Below, piece after piece: positions 1-6,613 of a DNA stretch of 32,356 nucleotides; the first letter of the stretch is position 1; each line of letters starts with the position of its first letter. A program made the position numbers and the translations under genes. Source of the stretch: a virus. The notes beneath the pieces are model-generated. The model worked only from the letters and a program-made list of their open reading frames with translations, was not told the origin of the DNA and made no database searches. The stretch spans positions 1-32,356 of IMG/VR virus record IMGVR_UViG_3300001419_000025. One strand, given 5' to 3'.

Positions 1-30
1 GGCAAGGCAGCGCAAGGCAATGCATGGCAA

Positions 31-101
31 GGCATTTCAAAGAACAGCGTTTAGCCAATTAGCAATAGTTGGTTAAGCGAAGTTTTTTAAACTTCAGAGC
101 A
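31..101. repeat. 71-bp direct repeat, copy A, with two hairpins
   Basis: This is identical to 138-208 over 71 bases. It contains a dyad made of TTAGCCAA and TTGGTTAA (one G-T pair) and, at 79-95, a perfect 7-bp hairpin GAAGTTT-TTT-AAACTTC. There is no U-tract after the hairpin, so it is not a typical intrinsic terminator. The edges of the repeat run straight into pentamer units. Confidence 0.9.
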
Positions 102-137
102 TGGCAAGGCAGGGCAAAGCAAGGCATTGCAATGCAT

Positions 138-208
138 GGCATTTCAAAGAACAGCGTTTAGCCAATTAGCAATAGTTGGTTAAGCGAAGTTTTTTAAACT
201 TCAGAGCA
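138..208. repeat. 71-bp direct repeat, copy B, with two hairpins
   Basis: Second exact copy of the 31-101 repeat, 107 bp downstream in phase. The 7-bp hairpin is at 186-202. Perfect identity between copies means recent duplication, gene conversion or strong constraint on the structure. Confidence 0.9.
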
Positions 209-308
209 AGGCAAAGCAAGGCAGGGCAATGCAAGGCAATGCAAGGCAGAGTAGATCAAAGCAAAGAAACGACTTTTATAAACAATTTTAAAAGGTGTAA
301 ATAAAAAA

Positions 309-761
309 ATGGAAAATAAATCATCAACACAGATAGGCAAGGAATTACTAGCCTATCTCAGATCAAAAGGGCTGACAGATTATGGATCTGTAATTCCAGC
401 TCTGGAAATCCACGGTGTTATAGGAGTGGAATATCCGGAAGTTGGAACGCATCAAGAGTTTAAAGATATTGACTTACGGATGCTTTCTGTTACTGATTAT
501 GTAAGAAATATCCTACTCGATGAAGGTAAAGCGTTCACTCAATATAAAGGTGATTACAAAATTTTATTGCCGAGTGAAAACGCCAAGTATATAGAATCTT
601 ACATGAACTCCGCTGATAAAAAATTAAAGCGTGCTTTGAAATTAAGTAAAAATCAACCGATTAATGAATCAAAAAACAATGAATTGGAATCGGCGCGCAT
701 AGTCATGAAAAGACAATCTTTAATAAATGAAAAACAAAAGCAAAAAAAAATACGGGAATAA
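309..761 (+). CDS. Phage protein of unknown function (150 aa), first early gene
   Basis: A 150-residue soluble protein without membrane segments or a signal peptide. The first ~110 residues look like a compact mixed alpha/beta domain; from about residue 100 onward the protein is strongly basic and Lys/Asn-rich, which would suit nucleic-acid contact. I do not recognise the family, and no function should be assigned. The ATG is preceded by an AAGGTG-like ribosome-binding site about 11 bases upstream. It is the first gene after the repeat arrays, and the helicase remnant starts 3 bases after its stop, so it seems to head the early replication operon. Confidence 0.8.
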   Translation: MENKSSTQIGKELLAYLRSKGLTDYGSVIPALEIHGVIGVEYPEVGTHQEFKDIDLRMLSVTDYVRNILLDEGKAFTQYKGDYKILLPSENAKYIESYMNSADKKLKRALKLSKNQPINESKNNELESARIVMKRQSLINEKQKQKKIRE

Positions 762-763
762 AT

Positions 764-888
764 ATGGACTTTAAAAACTATCAAGAGTTTCTAAATAAAA
801 AATCATTTGATGATGTCGTTTCAGGAAAGGCAGAGCCGCCATATTTGCAGATACAGGATTAGGAAAGACCGCTAGGACTGAAAAATGA
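764..888 (+). pseudogene. Remnant of a phage SF2 helicase gene (start plus Walker A motif, frameshifted)
   Basis: From the ATG at 764 the frame reads MDFKNYQEFLNKKSFDDVVSG and then runs out at a TAG (860-862). Near 823 a different frame takes over and reads KGRAAIFADTGLGKT, an unmistakable Walker A region of phage DEAD/SNF2-type helicases, before stopping at 886-888. In the phage helicases I know of this type, a start resembling the first piece and a Walker A region resembling the second are separated by roughly 20-30 residues and followed by several hundred more. The simplest reading is an out-of-frame internal deletion plus loss of the rest of the gene. The second stop overlaps the ATG of the clamp gene at 885. 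The intact helicase at 1816 may have made this gene dispensable. Confidence 0.75.
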
Positions 889-1814
889 TAAATCAAATTA
901 AATTAGCTGCTAAATTTGCACATAAAGACAAAAACAACGCTGCCAGTAATATCTATGTTAACGATGGGCTGATGCAAAGCCATGATCTGGTATGTGGGAT
1001 CACTTTACAAGTGGATTCAGATTTTAACTTCTGCTGCAATGCTGCAAAATTAAACCAGGTCGTTTCAAAGTGCGATCCTGATAAATTGAAACTGACATTA
1101 AAAAATGGAAAACTGGAAGTTAAGTCAGGCAGAATTAGATCTAAAATAGATACAATGCCATTGGATAGCTACCCATATTTTGAGCAGATGGAAGCATATT
1201 CAGAATATGAAGCTAACATACTTGAGGATTTAAAAGATCTATCTAAATTTACTGATCCGGATGATGTTAGGTTGTTTATGCAAGGAGTTTTAATCCATGA
1301 TAATGCAATTGTAGCGACTAATGGCCATGTGGCTGTTAAGAAAACGATAGAACTGCCAGTTATGGATGCTTCAAATATCCCAACTAAATCAATCATAAAA
1401 CTGTCTTCTGCAAAATTAGAGTGTAGCAAATTATCGGTTGCTGAAAATTCAGTGGAGTTTATTTTTAACGGAGGAAGGATGTTCACTAAAAAAATATCAT
1501 CACCTTATCCTGATGTTGATAGAATTATAAGTGATATTGAAAATCCAACTGTTATTGAAAGTTTTATTGATGATCTTAAAACAATTAACTCTATGTGTTC
1601 AGACGATAAAACAGTCGTTATTGGCGATAATTTAGAAACAAGGGATGGATCAACAAAAATAGAAGGTGTTAATCTTCCCGAGTGCTGCTTTAATTCTGAT
1701 TATTTAATCAATATAGCTAGTGTTGCCCACTCCATAGATTTATCGACATTTCCTGCTCCGTGTCCGTTTGAAGGCGACAATATCAAAGGTGCTATTGTCG
1801 GAATTAGGATTTAA
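885..1814 (+). CDS. DNA polymerase III beta-subunit-like sliding clamp
   Basis: 309 residues with the pattern of a bacterial beta clamp: an N-terminal domain with alternating strands, a middle domain containing GVLIHDNAIVATNGHVAVKK (the usual 'G..l......aTDghRla' region of DnaN), and the YPDVDRII motif matching the conserved 'yPdy.r.iP' element. It is shorter than cellular clamps (about 365 aa), as phage versions often are. It would form a ring that tethers polymerase or repair proteins to DNA. The start ATGATAA overlaps the end of the helicase remnant, and the helicase gene begins 2 bases after its stop, so the three are one operon. It may recruit host polymerase, since no polymerase is visible in this window. 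Confidence 0.8.
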   Translation: MINQIKLAAKFAHKDKNNAASNIYVNDGLMQSHDLVCGITLQVDSDFNFCCNAAKLNQVVSKCDPDKLKLTLKNGKLEVKSGRIRSKIDTMPLDSYPYFEQMEAYSEYEANILEDLKDLSKFTDPDDVRLFMQGVLIHDNAIVATNGHVAVKKTIELPVMDASNIPTKSIIKLSSAKLECSKLSVAENSVEFIFNGGRMFTKKISSPYPDVDRIISDIENPTVIESFIDDLKTINSMCSDDKTVVIGDNLETRDGSTKIEGVNLPECCFNSDYLINIASVAHSIDLSTFPAPCPFEGDNIKGAIVGIRI

Positions 1815-1815
1815 A

Positions 1816-3603
1816 ATGCTCAGAGACTACCAGCAAGCCGCCTATCAATCTATAATCAACAGCATAAAAAAGTCTACTGACAAGATTATGATTGAGGCGG
1901 CAACTGGCGCGGGAAAGAGCCATATAATTGCTCATGTGTCTCATTTCATCGCTAATCGAAGTAGTAAAAAAATAATCTGCCTAGCCCCAAGTAAAGAATT
2001 GGTGGAGCAAAATTATCAGAAATACATAGCTATTGGAGAGAAAGCAAGCATATATTCAGCATCGGCAGGATCAAAATGTATGCGCTATCCTGTTGTATTT
2101 GCCACTCCAGTTACTCTTAACAATAACATTAAAAGATTCATTGGTAAAGTTTCTGCTGTAATCATTGACGAATGTCATAATATGGGCAATACAATTAAAT
2201 CCATTGTATCAACCCTGGCAGATAACAATAAAAATCTAAGAGTTATAGGAATGACAGCAACTCCATACAGAACTAAAAAAGGGTATATGTTTTTAGAATG
2301 GCCAGATGGCAAATTAAATACTGCAGAAAACTCTATCGATCCTTATTTTAAAAAATTAGTTTATAGAATAACGGCAGATGAGTTAATTAATAAAAACTAT
2401 TTAACCGCCCCAACGGTTGAGGACGTTAAAGATCATTATGATACTAGCGAGTTGAAATTAAATAGTATGGGAAAGTTCGACTCAAAATCTATCGACAAAG
2501 CATTTATAGGCCAGGGGAGATTAACGTCACAAATAATATCGGATATTATAGATAGGTCCTGTAATAGAAATGGAGTGCTTATATTTTGTGCAACAATCCA
2601 ACACGCAAATGAAGCAATGGAGAGTCTTCCGCCTCAACTGTCTGCTATAGTGACCGGGAAAACAAAAAAAGCAGACAGAGAGTTATTATTAAAAAGATTT
2701 AAAGCAAAAGAGATTAAATACCTTGTTAATGTAGCAGTTTTAACGACTGGATTTGATGCGCCTCATATTGATGTTGTTGCCGTATTAAGAGCAACTGAAA
2801 GCCCAGGGTTGTTCCAGCAGATCATAGGCAGGGGATTAAGACTTTCCGATGGTAAAGATGATTGTTTAATATTGGATTACGCAGAAAATATAAAAAGACA
2901 CAGCCCCGATGGAGATATATTTAATCCCGATTTAACTGTTCATCAACCTGGCAGCGGCGAGCGATTCCAGATCCTGTGCGAAACTTGTGAGCAAATAAAT
3001 AATGTTGTGCCAGTTAAAGATATAGATGATTTAAAATATAACGAATACGGATACCTGGTTGATCTAAATGACAATGAAATAACAGACGATAACGGCGATA
3101 AAATAACAGTGCATCACGGGAGAAGATGTCAAAATTATATAGAAGTAAATAAAGAGTTTAAGCAATGCCCGCAACGATGGAATACAAAGGAATGCCATGA
3201 GTGCGAAATGCCAAACGATATAACAGCCAGGCATTGTGTCCATTGCGGCAATGAAATGATTGATCCGAATGAAAAACTAACACTGGACTTTACTAAATTT
3301 AAAGCAGGCGCCTATAATTTACAAACTGATGAAGTAATAAAATTTACTATATCTAAAAAACTGAGCATGAAAGGCAATGAAACCTTAATGATTGAATGGA
3401 TAACTCCATACCGGAAGTTTAAAAGCTATCATACGCCCTCTTATAAACAGAAGTGGCATGATCTATTTGAAGACTATGATATAAATTATATTGCTGAAAA
3501 TTTAACCAATATTAATACAGTCACATACCAGAAAAAACAATCTGGTTTTTTTGAAATATATGGATTTAACAGGCCGAAAGATGAACTTAAAAAAGCTGAG
3601 TAA
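1816..3603 (+). CDS. SF2 DNA helicase, RadD/YejH-like
   Basis: 595 residues from the ATG at 1816, chosen over an upstream in-frame ATG at 1768 that lies inside the clamp gene. Helicase motifs are complete: Walker A AATGAGKS (28-35), DECH (118-121), motif III MTATP (146-150), VLTTGFDAP (308-316) and motif VI QQIIGRGLR (334-342). After the motor come cysteine pairs (C388/C391, C460/C463, C474/C477) that should form zinc ribbons. Length and layout match RadD/YejH, an ATPase involved in bacterial recombinational repair; whether it is a true RadD orthologue cannot be decided here. The end overlaps the VRR-NUC gene by 23 bases. Confidence 0.88.
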   Translation: MLRDYQQAAYQSIINSIKKSTDKIMIEAATGAGKSHIIAHVSHFIANRSSKKIICLAPSKELVEQNYQKYIAIGEKASIYSASAGSKCMRYPVVFATPVTLNNNIKRFIGKVSAVIIDECHNMGNTIKSIVSTLADNNKNLRVIGMTATPYRTKKGYMFLEWPDGKLNTAENSIDPYFKKLVYRITADELINKNYLTAPTVEDVKDHYDTSELKLNSMGKFDSKSIDKAFIGQGRLTSQIISDIIDRSCNRNGVLIFCATIQHANEAMESLPPQLSAIVTGKTKKADRELLLKRFKAKEIKYLVNVAVLTTGFDAPHIDVVAVLRATESPGLFQQIIGRGLRLSDGKDDCLILDYAENIKRHSPDGDIFNPDLTVHQPGSGERFQILCETCEQINNVVPVKDIDDLKYNEYGYLVDLNDNEITDDNGDKITVHHGRRCQNYIEVNKEFKQCPQRWNTKECHECEMPNDITARHCVHCGNEMIDPNEKLTLDFTKFKAGAYNLQTDEVIKFTISKKLSMKGNETLMIEWITPYRKFKSYHTPSYKQKWHDLFEDYDINYIAENLTNINTVTYQKKQSGFFEIYGFNRPKDELKKAE

Positions 3604-3997
3604 TATCAAAGTTTACGGAGATACAAAATACAGGAATAAGAATTGCCCCACTGAATCGCAAGAGCAGATGACTTTTTTTAATATGATTAGATCTATTTTC
3701 CCTGCTACCTATGGAAGAATAGCCTTTCACCAGCGAAACGAATCCAAAAGAAGTTATAAACAGGCATCTTTTCACAAGGCTGAAGGACTGACAAAGGGAG
3801 TTCCAGATATAGTGATCCCTGGGAAAGCTACGTTTCTATGTGAATTAAAAAGGCAGGATCATACTTTATGCAGAATTGGAGAGGAACAAATAGAATACCT
3901 GGAAGCCGCTCAAAAAATGGGATCGTTCTGCTGCGTTGCTCTTGGATGGGAGGCAGCCATGGGAGCATTCGGAGTTTATTTTAAAAATAATGAATAA
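3581..3997 (+). CDS. VRR-NUC domain nuclease
   Basis: 138 residues from the ATG at 3581. An upstream in-frame ATG at 3551 would overlap the helicase gene even more. The centre carries the signature KGVPDIVIP (72-80) followed by FLCELKR (85-91), which gives the PD-(D/E)xK active site of VRR-NUC proteins (Asp76, Glu88, Lys90). An upstream ESQEQ segment near residue 25-29 supplies the conserved acidic helix. Family members are compact nucleases that commonly sit beside phage helicases, and some cut branched DNA. Translational coupling to the RadD-like helicase suggests they work together in replication or recombination. Confidence 0.9.
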   Translation: MNLKKLSNIKVYGDTKYRNKNCPTESQEQMTFFNMIRSIFPATYGRIAFHQRNESKRSYKQASFHKAEGLTKGVPDIVIPGKATFLCELKRQDHTLCRIGEEQIEYLEAAQKMGSFCCVALGWEAAMGAFGVYFKNNE

Positions 3998-4002
3998 AAT
4001 AG

Positions 4003-4031
4003 TTGTATTATTATAAACACTATGTTATTAT
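4003..4031 (+). promoter_or_regulatory. Sigma70-like promoter for the 4067 gene
   Basis: TTGTAT (4003-4008), a 17-bp spacer, then TATTAT (4026-4031). The spacer and -10 lie within an imperfect direct repeat of ATTATAAACA. The gap between 3997 and 4067 and the terminator at 4351 suggest a separate one-gene transcript. Confidence 0.5.
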
Positions 4032-4066
4032 AAACATACTGATTAAATAAACACAGGGGAAATAAG

Positions 4067-4360
4067 ATGGCTGACATAAGAGAAGAAAAAGGGGTTGCTG
4101 GTGATGGGGTTGTTTACTTTAGGGACAAATCTGTCACTGGAAGGTATCAACTTGAAGCTGAACAGGCCGTAAAGGCCGCAGCATATAAGGCCCAGATAGA
4201 AGAAGCAGCCAAAGCTCAGAAAAAGCCCGTATGGGAAATTCAATGGGAACAAGACGGGCGGCCGCAGATTAATGAAGCTATAGATGGCTCGGTATATTAC
4301 TGCACCATGTTCGGTAAAACAGCCCTGCCAAGGGCTGCTAGGAGATTATTAAAATCTTGA
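4067..4360 (+). CDS. Small phage protein of unknown function (97 aa)
   Basis: 97 residues, start at ATG 4067 with AGGGGA upstream. The central part (about 25-55) is a charged, Ala/Glu/Lys-rich helix likely to be a coiled coil; the C-terminus ends in basic PRAARRLLKS. I do not recognise it. It has its own candidate promoter and is followed immediately by a strong terminator whose left arm includes the last codons and the stop, so it appears to be a monocistronic unit, which for phages often means a highly or separately expressed early gene. No function can be assigned. Confidence 0.75.
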   Translation: MADIREEKGVAGDGVVYFRDKSVTGRYQLEAEQAVKAAAYKAQIEEAAKAQKKPVWEIQWEQDGRPQINEAIDGSVYYCTMFGKTALPRAARRLLKS

Positions 4361-4391
4361 ATATTAGCAATCTCTAATATTCAAGATTTTT
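4351..4391 (+). terminator. Intrinsic terminator, 17-bp perfect stem
   Basis: 4351-4367 pairs perfectly with 4374-4390 around a 6-base loop; the 3' arm ends in a run of T. The stop codon of the preceding gene (4358-4360) lies inside the stem. The A-rich left flank means it could also act on the opposite strand. Confidence 0.85.
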
Positions 4392-4482
4392 AGTTTTATA
4401 AAACTATTCTCAGTTCTTATTTTATTCACTTTTCTGAGTTAAAAAGTGCAATATTTTCTTTAAAAACAACAAGATAAAAGAG

Positions 4483-4553
4483 AATAAGAGTTCTTTTTAT
4501 GTTATAATCAAAGCGACCAAACCATTGATTATAAACATTAAAAGACTCTTATT
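4483..4553. repeat. Large imperfect inverted repeat (29-nt arms)
   Basis: The arm 4483-4511 is nearly the exact reverse complement of 4525-4553, differing by one substitution and two single-base indels, around a 13-base centre (4512-4524). The inner 10 bp (TTATAATCAA/TTGATTATAA) are perfect. It could form a cruciform or a long RNA hairpin, or be a compound operator or the end of a mobile element. A tiny ORF starts two bases after it. Confidence 0.8.
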
Positions 4554-4554
4554 T

Positions 4555-4626
4555 ATGACCATTCTACATGACATTTTAATCCCATTGCAAAACTGTTTTT
4601 CCAAGACCTCATTAGGTCAATCGTAA
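4555..4626 (+). pseudogene. Possible start of a decayed transposase (23 codons)
   Basis: The frame from ATG 4555 reads MTILHDILIPLQNCFSKTSL and stops after 23 codons. From memory it resembles the N-terminus of some IS4-like transposases, but this could not be checked. No visible ribosome-binding site stands before it. If correct, this would be an insertion-sequence relic with the large dyad as upstream or terminal sequence. It could equally be a chance ORF. Confidence 0.2.
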
Positions 4627-4642
4627 AATCATTTATCCCCAC

Positions 4643-4676
4643 GCTACTGCGCATGGTAGCTTAAAGGAAAGCTTTA
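4643..4676. repeat. Pair of adjacent short hairpins
   Basis: GCTAC (4643-4647) pairs with GTAGC (4656-4660) around a TGCGCA-containing loop, and TAAAG (4662-4666) pairs with CTTTA (4672-4676). They stand directly after the DnaA-box-like TTATCCCCA. Another small hairpin, GACCT-catt-AGGTC, is at 4605-4618. Function is not known. Confidence 0.45.
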
Positions 4677-4745
4677 TATTTTTAAGAAACTTCAGTAAAT
4701 ATAAAAGAATTTATTGATTTTTATTTAATTATGTTATATCGTGAT

Positions 4746-4783
4746 AGATAGTGATTTTGCAATACGTTTGCAAGTCACTATCT
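4746..4783. repeat. Interrupted hairpin beside the iterons
   Basis: The outer 9 bp, AGATAGTGA (4746-4754) and TCACTATCT (4775-4783), are perfectly complementary. Inside, TTGCAA (4757-4762) and TTGCAA (4768-4773) form a second stem. It ends 7 bases before the first 10-bp tandem repeat, so the two may form one protein-binding complex. Confidence 0.75.
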
Positions 4784-4790
4784 AGCATAC

Positions 4791-4834
4791 TAAGTATAGC
4801 TAAGTATAGCTAAGTATAGCTAAGTATAGCTAAG
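4791..4834. repeat. Four tandem 10-bp repeats (TAAGTATAGC), iteron-like
   Basis: Four exact copies of TAAGTATAGC at 4791-4830 followed by a partial TAAG that runs into the palindrome TAAGCAGCTTA (4831-4841). The 10-bp period puts each copy on nearly the same face of the helix, as for cooperative protein binding. Confidence 0.9.
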
Positions 4835-4895
4835 CAGCTTAACATATACAAAAAAATCCTTACAAATCAAAAGCATAACTAAATATAGAGTCCCC

Positions 4896-4936
4896 TATAC
4901 ATATATTTTAAATCAAATATTTAAAATATATGTATA
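4896..4936. repeat. Perfect 18-bp inverted repeat
   Basis: 4896-4913 pairs with 4919-4936 without mismatch around a 5-base loop. Arms are almost pure A/T, so this is an easily melted or cruciform-prone element. It lacks a GC stem and T-run, so it is a poor terminator. Confidence 0.85.
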
Positions 4937-4964
4937 TCTATTCTTCTAACCTACTATGTTATGT

Positions 4965-5022
<58 letters not shown>

Positions 5023-5086
5023 ATCTCTAAATCACTTTAGAATAGTCAAAAAAAAATAAATTTACTAAGCTAAACTATGCTATTGT

Positions 5087-5109
5087 AAAATCAATCACTT
5101 ACAAAACTT
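5087..5109. repeat. 23-bp diverged direct repeat, copy 2
   Basis: Second copy of the 5000-5022 element, with C at the three variable positions. It may be a binding site related to the putative origin. Confidence 0.7.
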
Positions 5110-5158
5110 GCTTTATTTTTATAGTTAAAATCTATAATAACTACATTTGTCTTATCTA

Positions 5159-5187
5159 TTGATATTAGAATAATTAAAATGTATGAT
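5159..5187 (+). promoter_or_regulatory. Strong sigma70-like promoter for the 5223 operon
   Basis: TTGATA (5159-5164), exactly 17 bp, then TATGAT (5182-5187). It is the best promoter match in the window, and places the transcript start near 5194, about 30 bases before the 5223 ATG. Confidence 0.7.
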
Positions 5188-5197
5188 TTATTCTAAT
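5164..5197. promoter_or_regulatory. Operator dyad covering the 5159 promoter
   Basis: ATTAGAATAA (5164-5173) and TTATTCTAAT (5188-5197) are perfect 10-bp inverted repeats. They touch the -35 element on one side and the -10/start region on the other, so a protein bound there would block RNA polymerase. The product of the next gene, which has a ribbon-helix-helix-like start, is a plausible autorepressor (inference). Confidence 0.6.
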
Positions 5198-5222
5198 TAA
5201 TTTAATATTAAGCGAGAAAGAA

Positions 5223-5612
5223 ATGAATAGAAGCATGACCTTTGTGATCCCGGAAGATTTAAAAAAGCAAATCAATATATTTTGTGCGAAAGAAGATATA
5301 AATAAAACAGAGTTTTTTATTAACACTGTATCAAATTATTTAGATGTAGATAAATCCAAATTTTATGAAGAAAAAAAAATAAATGAAAATGAATTAATAA
5401 AAAAAACAATTATGAGATGCTGCAATAATAAGTTTGAAAAATTAGGAACTATAAAAAATAGGCTTAGAAATAAAAAAATAGATGGCGACTTAGAGTTAAA
5501 AATATTAAATATTGCAAGAAGTATGGATAATGTGATTATCAATACCAGGGTACATAAAGTCAACAAAATGAATTTTTATTCAATCAAGTGGAATACGAAA
5601 TGGAAAAAGTAA
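5223..5612 (+). CDS. Putative small DNA-binding protein (129 aa), paralogue of the next gene
   Basis: The N-terminus (RSMTFVIPEDLKKQINIFC... then a KTEFFINTVSNYL helix) has the strand-helix-helix pattern of ribbon-helix-helix repressors, about residues 3-45. The C-terminal half contains GTIKNRLRNKKIDGDLE and ILNIARSMDN, which align with VKNKMRGLNATEEEILNGAKALN in the following gene, so the two share a C-terminal domain. The start is ATG 5223 after AGCGAGAAAG. It lies behind a promoter covered by a dyad, fitting autoregulation. No catalytic motif is seen, and I do not recognise the named family. Confidence 0.65.
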   Translation: MNRSMTFVIPEDLKKQINIFCAKEDINKTEFFINTVSNYLDVDKSKFYEEKKINENELIKKTIMRCCNNKFEKLGTIKNRLRNKKIDGDLELKILNIARSMDNVIINTRVHKVNKMNFYSIKWNTKWKK

Positions 5613-5932
5613 CAATAGAACTACAGAAAGATAAAGCGATAAAGCTTTATAAATATTTGTATGAGAATAAAAAAACAATGAATGAGTATTTTAATTCTTG
5701 CATTGATAATGTAGATTATCAAATCGATCCAGATAGGAATAAAATAATCATAGATAAAATGGCAAGCCTTTCTAGCGGCAAAAAGACATCAATCGGGGTA
5801 GTAAAAAATAAAATGCGAGGATTGAATGCAACCGAAGAAGAAATATTAAATGGAGCCAAGGCATTAAATTTAACGATTTCTGAATCACTCCATCCTAGCA
5901 ACAATAAAATTATCCGATGGATTACCTTGTAA
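5600..5932 (+). CDS. Paralogue of the preceding gene (110 aa), unknown function
   Basis: 110 residues from ATG 5600 (a GTG at 5588 is an alternative that adds 4 residues). It overlaps the 5223 gene by 13 bases, so translation is coupled. The C-terminal region, with GVVKNKMRGLNATEEEILNG, matches the neighbour's C-terminal domain in spacing and hydrophobic pattern; the N-terminus is again a short strand followed by helices. Tandem duplication followed by divergence is the simplest explanation. Possibly a heteromeric partner of the neighbour; no function is assigned. Confidence 0.65.
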   Translation: MEKVTIELQKDKAIKLYKYLYENKKTMNEYFNSCIDNVDYQIDPDRNKIIIDKMASLSSGKKTSIGVVKNKMRGLNATEEEILNGAKALNLTISESLHPSNNKIIRWITL

Positions 5933-5976
5933 ATTTATAATAATATGTTATTGTTAATCTTATTTGAGAGGTTGTT

Positions 5977-6123
5977 ATGACAAATAATGAAAGACAACGA
6001 AAATTCGCAGAAAATCAGAAAAAAATTGGGCGGAGTCAAAAGATATTCTGGCTGACAAATGCCGAATGGGAAAAGGTAAAGATTTTTATTAAGGAAGTAT
6101 TGCGGCCTGATGAACCTGGCTAG
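5977..6123 (+). CDS. Tiny phage protein (48 aa), unknown
   Basis: Begins MTNNERQRKFAENQKKIGRS and continues QKIFWLTNAEWEKVKIFIKE. The pattern of a basic start, a short strand and then a 'W.T..E...v..fi' helix resembles tiny phage proteins of ribbon-helix-helix type, but that is weak evidence. GAGAGG stands 6 bases before the ATG. The next gene starts inside its last codons (6110). Confidence 0.6.
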   Translation: MTNNERQRKFAENQKKIGRSQKIFWLTNAEWEKVKIFIKEVLRPDEPG

Positions 6124-6286
6124 AAGCTATGCCAGGGTTTATAAGGCAAAGATAAAAGCGGATATAAAAAAATACGGCAAAGAAAAAGCTATGGCCATGT
6201 GGGACGAGTTTAAAAAAGAACTACCACAAGTCCATACCAGTAAGTTTATAAAAGATATTGAGAGAGAATTTAATGGGAAACAATAA
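6110..6286 (+). CDS. Tiny basic protein (58 aa), unknown
   Basis: 58 residues, start MNLARSYARVYKAKIKADIK, highly Lys/Arg-rich and predicted to be helical throughout. It overlaps the previous gene by 14 bases and the MazG-like gene by 14 bases, both in other frames, which is a typical compact phage operon arrangement and supports it being real. Family not recognised. Confidence 0.5.
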   Translation: MNLARSYARVYKAKIKADIKKYGKEKAMAMWDEFKKELPQVHTSKFIKDIEREFNGKQ

Positions 6287-6602
6287 AGTAGAAGATTTAG
6301 AAATACTGATTAGAAAATGGGCCGATGATAAAGGCATCCCTGAAAAGTCCACCGCCGTTAAACAATTAAAGCTGACCGCTGAGGAGGTTGTAGAGGCCAT
6401 TGTTGAAATAGAAATCCAAAAGAAAGGCATGTCAGGCCGCAGTGATGTCTGTTCCGAATTGGGGGATATATTGGTAACTGTCATTAATGCTATTTATTTA
6501 TTTGACAAAAGTTTAACTGTCAATGAATGCTTGACAGTTGCTTACGACAAAATAAAGACCCGCAAAGGCACTATGATTAATGGGAAGTTCACAAAAGAAT
6601 AA
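6273..6602 (+). CDS. MazG-like nucleotide pyrophosphohydrolase
   Basis: 109 residues from ATG 6273, with AGAGAG about 8 bases upstream; the longer TTG start at 6258 is less likely. The all-alpha MazG fold is signalled by LTAEEVVEAIVEIE (the EExxE metal-binding helix) and later ELGDILVTVINAI (the ExxD helix), with metal held by these acidic residues. Such enzymes hydrolyse NTPs/dNTPs to monophosphate and pyrophosphate; phage copies are thought to shape nucleotide pools or lower the alarmone response. The true substrate cannot be told from sequence. Confidence 0.85.
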   Translation: MGNNKVEDLEILIRKWADDKGIPEKSTAVKQLKLTAEEVVEAIVEIEIQKKGMSGRSDVCSELGDILVTVINAIYLFDKSLTVNECLTVAYDKIKTRKGTMINGKFTKE

Positions 6603-6613
6603 TTGGAGGAAAG

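Larger units (their letters stand above)
1..264. repeat. Degenerate GGCAA-type pentamer arrays (three islands)
   Basis: Three islands (about 1-40, 103-147 and 205-264) are built from 5-base units of the form NGCAA/NGCAT/GGCAG, and each island keeps exact 5-base register. The islands alternate with two copies of a 71-bp repeat. The window begins inside the first island, so the array probably extends upstream. Short ORFs cross it but their repetitive translation (Gly/Ala/Gln/Lys/Arg) looks like a by-product. Its role is unknown. Standing before early replication/recombination genes, it could be a protein-binding array or a recombination hot spot; that is inference. Confidence 0.85.

Noticed and set aside
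1-264. CRISPR array
   Set aside because: Units are 5-base arrays and two 71-bp repeats without regular unique spacers, and no cas genes are present.
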